This document shows, piece by piece, positions 5,830-6,748 of a stretch of DNA of 6,748 bases. The notes below the pieces were generated by a model. It saw nothing but the letters and a program-made list of their open reading frames with translations, searched no databases and had not been told where the DNA came from. This stretch comes from Euryarchaeota archaeon Ods04 (GTDB taxonomy: Archaea; Halobacteriota; Halobacteria; Halobacteriales; Halorutilaceae). The stretch is from assembly GCA_028751055.1 (NCBI GenBank), contig JAQZDD010000054.1:1-6748 (forward strand), written 5' to 3'. Positions within the stretch are counted from its first letter, which is position 1; each line of letters opens with the position of its first letter. Both the position numbers and the translations under genes were made by a program.

Positions 5830-6252
5830 ATGAAGCTGACAGGAACGGTCTTGCTACCTCTAGCGAGTCCTGACGACGCACGGACGACGGCGAAAGCCGC
5901 CGCTAACTACGTCGGAACGGCGGACCACGTCGTGCTCGTCCACGTCGTTGAGAAGGCTGAGGGAATGCCAGACGCGGCGTCGGCGGAGGATCGAGAGGAG
6001 TACGCCGAGGAGATATTCAGGTCGGCGGAGGAACGCCTCACCGACACAGGCGTCAGCATTGAGACGAAGCTTCTCTACAGCAAGAAAGTCTCGGAAGCCG
6101 TCATGACTCTCGCCGACGAGGCGGGTGCGTCATCCGTTGTCCTCGTACCACGTCCGAGTAGCCGTATACTCAGTCTCTTAGTCGGCGACAAGGTACGGTC
6201 GTTCGTCGAGGACAACGAAGTCCCTGTTGTCTGTCTACCAGCCGATGTCTGA
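5830..6252 (+). CDS. UspA-family universal stress protein, lacking the usual ATP-binding glycines
   Basis: A 140-residue single Usp domain, normal length for the family. The first strand is TVLLPLASPDDA (6-17), the second VVLVHVVEKAEG (34-45), followed by a long acidic helix (52-72), then EAVMTLADEAGASSVVLVPR (89-108) and a final strand VPVVCLP. ATP-binding UspA proteins carry GxxG followed about nine residues later by G(S/T). Here the segment is PRPSSRILSLLVGDKV (107-122): the first two glycines are replaced by Pro and Ser, and only Gly119 remains. It therefore resembles the non-nucleotide-binding type, probably a regulatory partner. Its stop overlaps the start of the amino-acid permease by 8 nt. 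Usp domains are often paired with or fused to APC transporters in haloarchaea, so a role in controlling that transporter is the likeliest reading. Confidence 0.85.
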   Translation: MKLTGTVLLPLASPDDARTTAKAAANYVGTADHVVLVHVVEKAEGMPDAASAEDREEYAEEIFRSAEERLTDTGVSIETKLLYSKKVSEAVMTLADEAGASSVVLVPRPSSRILSLLVGDKVRSFVEDNEVPVVCLPADV

Positions 6253-6748
6253 CGACGAAGAACTCGCAAAGGACCTAGGTCTGCTCTCCGCGCTTACCAT
6301 CGGTATCGGCACGATGATAGGCGCGGGTATCTTCATCCTGCCGGGCGTCGCGGCGCGCGAAGCCGGTCCGCTCGTCGTCCTCTCCTTCGTCATCGGCGGC
6401 GGGATAGCCATGATAAACGCGTTCGCCGTCGCCGAACTCGGCACGGCGATGCCCAAAGCGGGCGGCGCGTACTACTGGATAAACCGCGCGCTCGGTCCGC
6501 TTTTCGGCAGTATCGCCGGCATGGGCGACTGGATGGGTCTCGCTTTCGCGTCAGCGTTCTACTGCATCGGCTTCGGCGGCTACCTCTCCGACCTTCTTGA
6601 GGACGCGGTGGTCACGCTCCCCGCTCTCGGAACCGTCTCGCTCGCGCTTCCGACGTTCGATATAGTCGTGCCTTTCGTCGGTCTGACGCTGTTCACGCTT
6701 ACCGACGTGCAGATAGGCGCGCTTATCGCGGGCGTCATCTTCGTAGGC
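6245..6748 (+). CDS. APC-superfamily amino-acid permease, N-terminal part
   Basis: The frame stays open to the right edge; 168 residues are visible of a family that usually has 430-750. After a short acidic N-terminus comes the APC signature in the first membrane helix, TIGIGTMIGAGIFILPG (18-34), whose glycines form the unwound substrate-binding region. A second helix follows (PLVVLSFVIGGGIAMINAFA), then AELGTAMPKAGGAYYWINRA, the conserved helix 2-3 region, and further hydrophobic stretches (FGSIAGMGDWMGLAFASAFY and, at the window end, IGALIAGVIFVG). It should import amino acids or related compounds across the cytoplasmic membrane by secondary transport; the substrate cannot be told. The ATG at 6245 lies inside the end of the usp gene (8-nt overlap), so the two are very likely translated from one mRNA. 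Whether the missing C-terminus carries a fused Usp domain, as in some haloarchaeal permeases, cannot be seen. Confidence 0.9.
   Translation, partial: MSDDEELAKDLGLLSALTIGIGTMIGAGIFILPGVAAREAGPLVVLSFVIGGGIAMINAFAVAELGTAMPKAGGAYYWINRALGPLFGSIAGMGDWMGLAFASAFYCIGFGGYLSDLLEDAVVTLPALGTVSLALPTFDIVVPFVGLTLFTLTDVQIGALIAGVIFVG

Noticed and set aside
1..6748. tRNA, rRNA, CRISPR array or insertion sequence
   Set aside because: No regularly spaced repeats, transposase-like frame or cloverleaf-like sequence was seen by eye; genes fill nearly all of the window.

Overview
The window looks like chromosomal DNA of a halophilic archaeon. The proteins are acidic (rich in Asp and Glu), the coding DNA is GC-rich, Shine-Dalgarno sites are mostly absent, and three genes start 25-30 nt downstream of a TATA-like box, as leaderless haloarchaeal mRNAs do. 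The gene families also fit: a Bat-type HTH-10 regulator, a globin-coupled methyl-accepting transducer, and a UspA/amino-acid-permease pair. One trait is unusual for classical Halobacteria: ATA is used heavily for isoleucine in the transducer and the permease. This hints at a divergent haloarchaeal lineage, although composition alone cannot prove it.

Layout. (1) Positions 1-231, plus strand: the C-terminal end of a membrane protein with a CPFC motif, probably a VKOR/DsbB-like thiol oxidoreductase. (2) Positions 286-2409, minus strand: a probable two-gene operon with an HTH-10 regulator carrying two CxCP motifs, then a CoA-disulfide-reductase/NADH-oxidase family flavoprotein. (3) Positions 2410-2577: a divergent promoter region with an AT-rich island, a 13-bp inverted repeat and a spaced half-site. 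(4) Positions 2578-5738, plus strand: a tight three-gene operon of a HemAT-like soluble globin-coupled transducer, a CheB methylesterase with no receiver domain, and a CheR methyltransferase. Gene spacing is 3 nt and then an ATGA overlap. (5) Positions 5830-6748, plus strand: a UspA-family protein whose stop overlaps the start of an APC-superfamily amino-acid permease that runs off the window.

How the genes may work together. The left half concerns thiol/disulfide and flavin redox chemistry. The centre is a haem-based gas sensor packaged with its own adaptation enzymes. The transducer has an intact haem pocket signature (proximal His148) and a long symmetrical coiled-coil hairpin. Its hairpin tip, the most conserved part of chemoreceptors and the place where CheA and CheW dock, has lost nearly all consensus residues. 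With a receiver-less CheB and no CheA, CheW or CheY in view, this trio is the best candidate here for something undescribed: a possible gas-sensing, methylation-recorded module that may not signal through the standard chemotaxis kinase. That function is inference; the sequence features behind it can be read directly.
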